A DNA stretch of 64,000 nucleotides from Brevibacillus antibioticus (GTDB lineage Bacteria; Bacillota; Bacilli; Brevibacillales; Brevibacillaceae): the NCBI RefSeq assembly GCF_005217615.1, contig NZ_SZNK01000001.1, positions 5,083,001 to 5,147,000 on the forward strand, read 5' to 3'. Under the pieces are notes generated by a model, which searched no databases, was not told the origin of the DNA, and saw only the letters and a program-made list of their open reading frames with translations. Positions 63,041 through 64,000 of this stretch are shown here, in pieces. The position numbers and the translations under genes were made by a program. Position 1 is the stretch's first letter. The number at the start of each line of letters is the position of its first letter.

Positions 63041-63319
63041 CAGGCGAAAGCGATTTTGGAAGAAGAGAAAAAACCCCTGGTAAATTGCGGAATTGGAGTA
63101 TCCGATCAGTACGAAGTGGGTATCATGATTGAGATCCCTGCTGCGGCATTGCGGGCCGATCAATTTGCACCCGAGGTTGACTTTTTCAGCATTGGAACCA
63201 ATGATTTAATACAATACACAATGGCAGCCGACCGTATGAACGAGAAGGTCGCTTATCTCAACCGGCCTTATCTGGGTCTGGATGAATTTAGTAGAAGTGC
63301 AGAGAGCTTGTGTTTTTGA
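63041..63319 (+). pseudogene. ptsI: ptsI remnant (PTS Enzyme I, C-terminal part only)
   Basis: An open frame reads [11 protein letters not shown], then [18 protein letters not shown] and [24 protein letters not shown], the PEP-binding barrel of Enzyme I (about residues 415-500 of some 570). The N-terminal phosphohistidine domain is absent, and the C-terminus diverges into unrelated sequence after YLNRPY. No credible start or ribosome site precedes it. It is a gene fragment left by deletion or duplication, directly upstream of an HPr gene. Confidence 0.85.
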
Positions 63320-63360
63320 AGGAATGGCTTGAGAGAGTGTAGCGAGGGAGGCAGATCAGA

Positions 63361-63618
63361 ATGGTAGAGAAAAAAATAGTGGTTCAATTGGCGAACGGCC
63401 TGCATGCACGTCCTGCGGCGAACTTTGTGAAGGTGGCCACGTCCTTTTCCAGCGACATTAAAATCATCAAAAATGAGAAAAATGTAAATGGCAAGAGCAT
63501 CATGGGCATTATGGCAGCAGCGATTGGAAAAGGGAAAGAAATTACCCTGATCACGGATGGTGCCGATGAACAAGAAGCGATGACAGCATTGGAAAAAGCA
63601 TTGACCGAACAGGCATAG
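63361..63618 (+). CDS. ptsH: HPr phosphocarrier protein
   Basis: This 85-residue HPr has His15 in GLHARPA and Ser46 in GKSIMGIM, the sites used by Enzyme I and by HPr kinase. GGGAGG precedes the ATG. It is closer to the canonical HPr than the copy at 40326. It is not followed by an intact ptsI in this window but by a terminator, so it may be a paralogue (HPr or Crh-like with an intact His15) and not the main ptsH. Confidence 0.93.
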   Translation: MVEKKIVVQLANGLHARPAANFVKVATSFSSDIKIIKNEKNVNGKSIMGIMAAAIGKGKEITLITDGADEQEAMTALEKALTEQA

Positions 63619-63626
63619 GGAAGAGA

Positions 63627-63651
63627 AAGCCCCTCGATTTGAGGGGTTTTT
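63627..63651. terminator. Bidirectional terminator after HPr
   Basis: AAGCCCCTC pairs with GAGGGGTTT across a five-base loop, with T5 following. It can also serve the convergent sulfatase gene. Confidence 0.88.
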
Positions 63652-63669
63652 CTGTTGTTCCGGGAAAGT

Positions 63670-64000
63670 TCACGTAGACAGCAGGTGTGCGAAAGGATAC
63701 GAAAAGGGTGTCAGTCGCTTTTGGGCTCGTTGTTCTTCTAAAAGCAGCTCCATTTTTAGGCGGATGCGCTCCGAGTGTGTGGTTTTGTAGAGTGGGTTTA
63801 CCAAATTCCGTGTTTCCAAAGGATCGGCAGTGAGATTGTACAATTCGTAATCGGTCATCGTGGGGTTGTATACATCCCCGGCAAAATAGCAGGAGTATTT
63901 CCATAAAGCGCTGTGCCCGGCGGAATACATGTAGGCGAGGACCGTTTCTATCCGATTCGGCGGAATGACAGAGTCATAGGGCTGGTGTTGCACGCTTACT
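63670..64000 (-). CDS. Sulfatase-family protein, C-terminal part (cut by window edge)
   Basis: About 110 residues of the 3' end are present. WKYSCYFAGD followed by YELYNLTADPLETRNLV is the typical C-terminal motif of arylsulfatase/phosphonate monoester hydrolase enzymes. The frame is open to the window edge, so a GTG at 63993 is internal and not the start. The catalytic Cys/Ser region lies outside the window, so substrate and activity cannot be judged. Confidence 0.78.
   Translation of the reverse strand, partial: VSVQHQPYDSVIPPNRIETVLAYMYSAGHSALWKYSCYFAGDVYNPTMTDYELYNLTADPLETRNLVNPLYKTTHSERIRLKMELLLEEQRAQKRLTPFSYPFAHLLST

Overview
The window looks like a chromosomal segment of a Gram-positive Bacillales species, most likely a Brevibacillus. 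That placement is an inference from protein style and gene content; no database was searched. Supporting signs are strong AGGAGG-type ribosome binding sites, frequent TTG and GTG starts, lipoprotein substrate-binding proteins, SAM-I and cyclic-di-GMP-I riboswitches, sigma-54 activators of the LevR and AcoR types, and a roughly balanced GC content. No rRNA, tRNA, CRISPR array or prophage was seen.

Layout. At 0-5 kb lie a lone Fur-controlled siderophore-transport ATPase, two small conserved genes (DUF2653 and a membrane protein), and the metQ-metN-metI methionine importer behind a SAM-I riboswitch, all on the minus strand. At 5-12 kb is a plus-strand purine-salvage operon: a Pot-like ABC transporter (lipoprotein, two permeases, ATPase), a nucleoside hydrolase and adenine deaminase, preceded by a leader with a strong terminator. 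At 12-18.2 kb are a secreted chitin-active LPMO with two FN3 and two chitin-binding modules, a MATE exporter, an MgtC-family protein and fumC under a Fur-type site. At 18-22.4 kb are an SDR enzyme and a VanR/VanS-like two-component system followed by a D,D-carboxypeptidase and a VanZ-family gene. At 22.8-32.3 kb are recQ, a secreted 5'-nucleotidase, the lplT/aas lysophospholipid recycling pair and a two-component pair.

At 32.4-40.6 kb a LevR-type sigma-54 activator precedes a PTS operon (EIIB, EIIC, ChbG deacetylase, EIIA, GH4 glycosidase, HAD phosphatase and its own HPr). A near-consensus -24/-12 promoter and an upstream palindrome fit control by this activator. Together with the LPMO this suggests a chitin to chitobiose route. 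At 40.6-50.7 kb are another two-component system, a methyltransferase, a DEAD-box helicase with a repeat-rich tail, and an aldehyde dehydrogenase/DUF779 pair. The latter carries its own -24/-12 promoter and two tandem palindromes, with an AcoR-like activator nearby and an XRE regulator/membrane protein pair between them.

The stretch from 50.8 to 56 kb is visibly more AT-rich and looks accessory and decaying: orphan lipoproteins, an apparently intact IS200/IS605 element with tnpA and tnpB, a broken amidase gene, an LRR lipoprotein and gene remnants. Core genes resume with fhs, a chemoreceptor under a cyclic-di-GMP riboswitch, a secreted protein resembling cyclohexadienyl dehydratase, a CshA-like helicase with a terminator in its leader, a ptsI remnant followed by an HPr gene, and a sulfatase gene cut by the window edge.

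The most unusual signal is a pair of intergenic elements, at 16222-16419 and 22487-22699 in opposite orientation. They share short conserved loop motifs in the same order, but their long helices have unrelated yet self-complementary sequences. That is the signature of a structured RNA or RNA-like repeat family kept by compensatory change.
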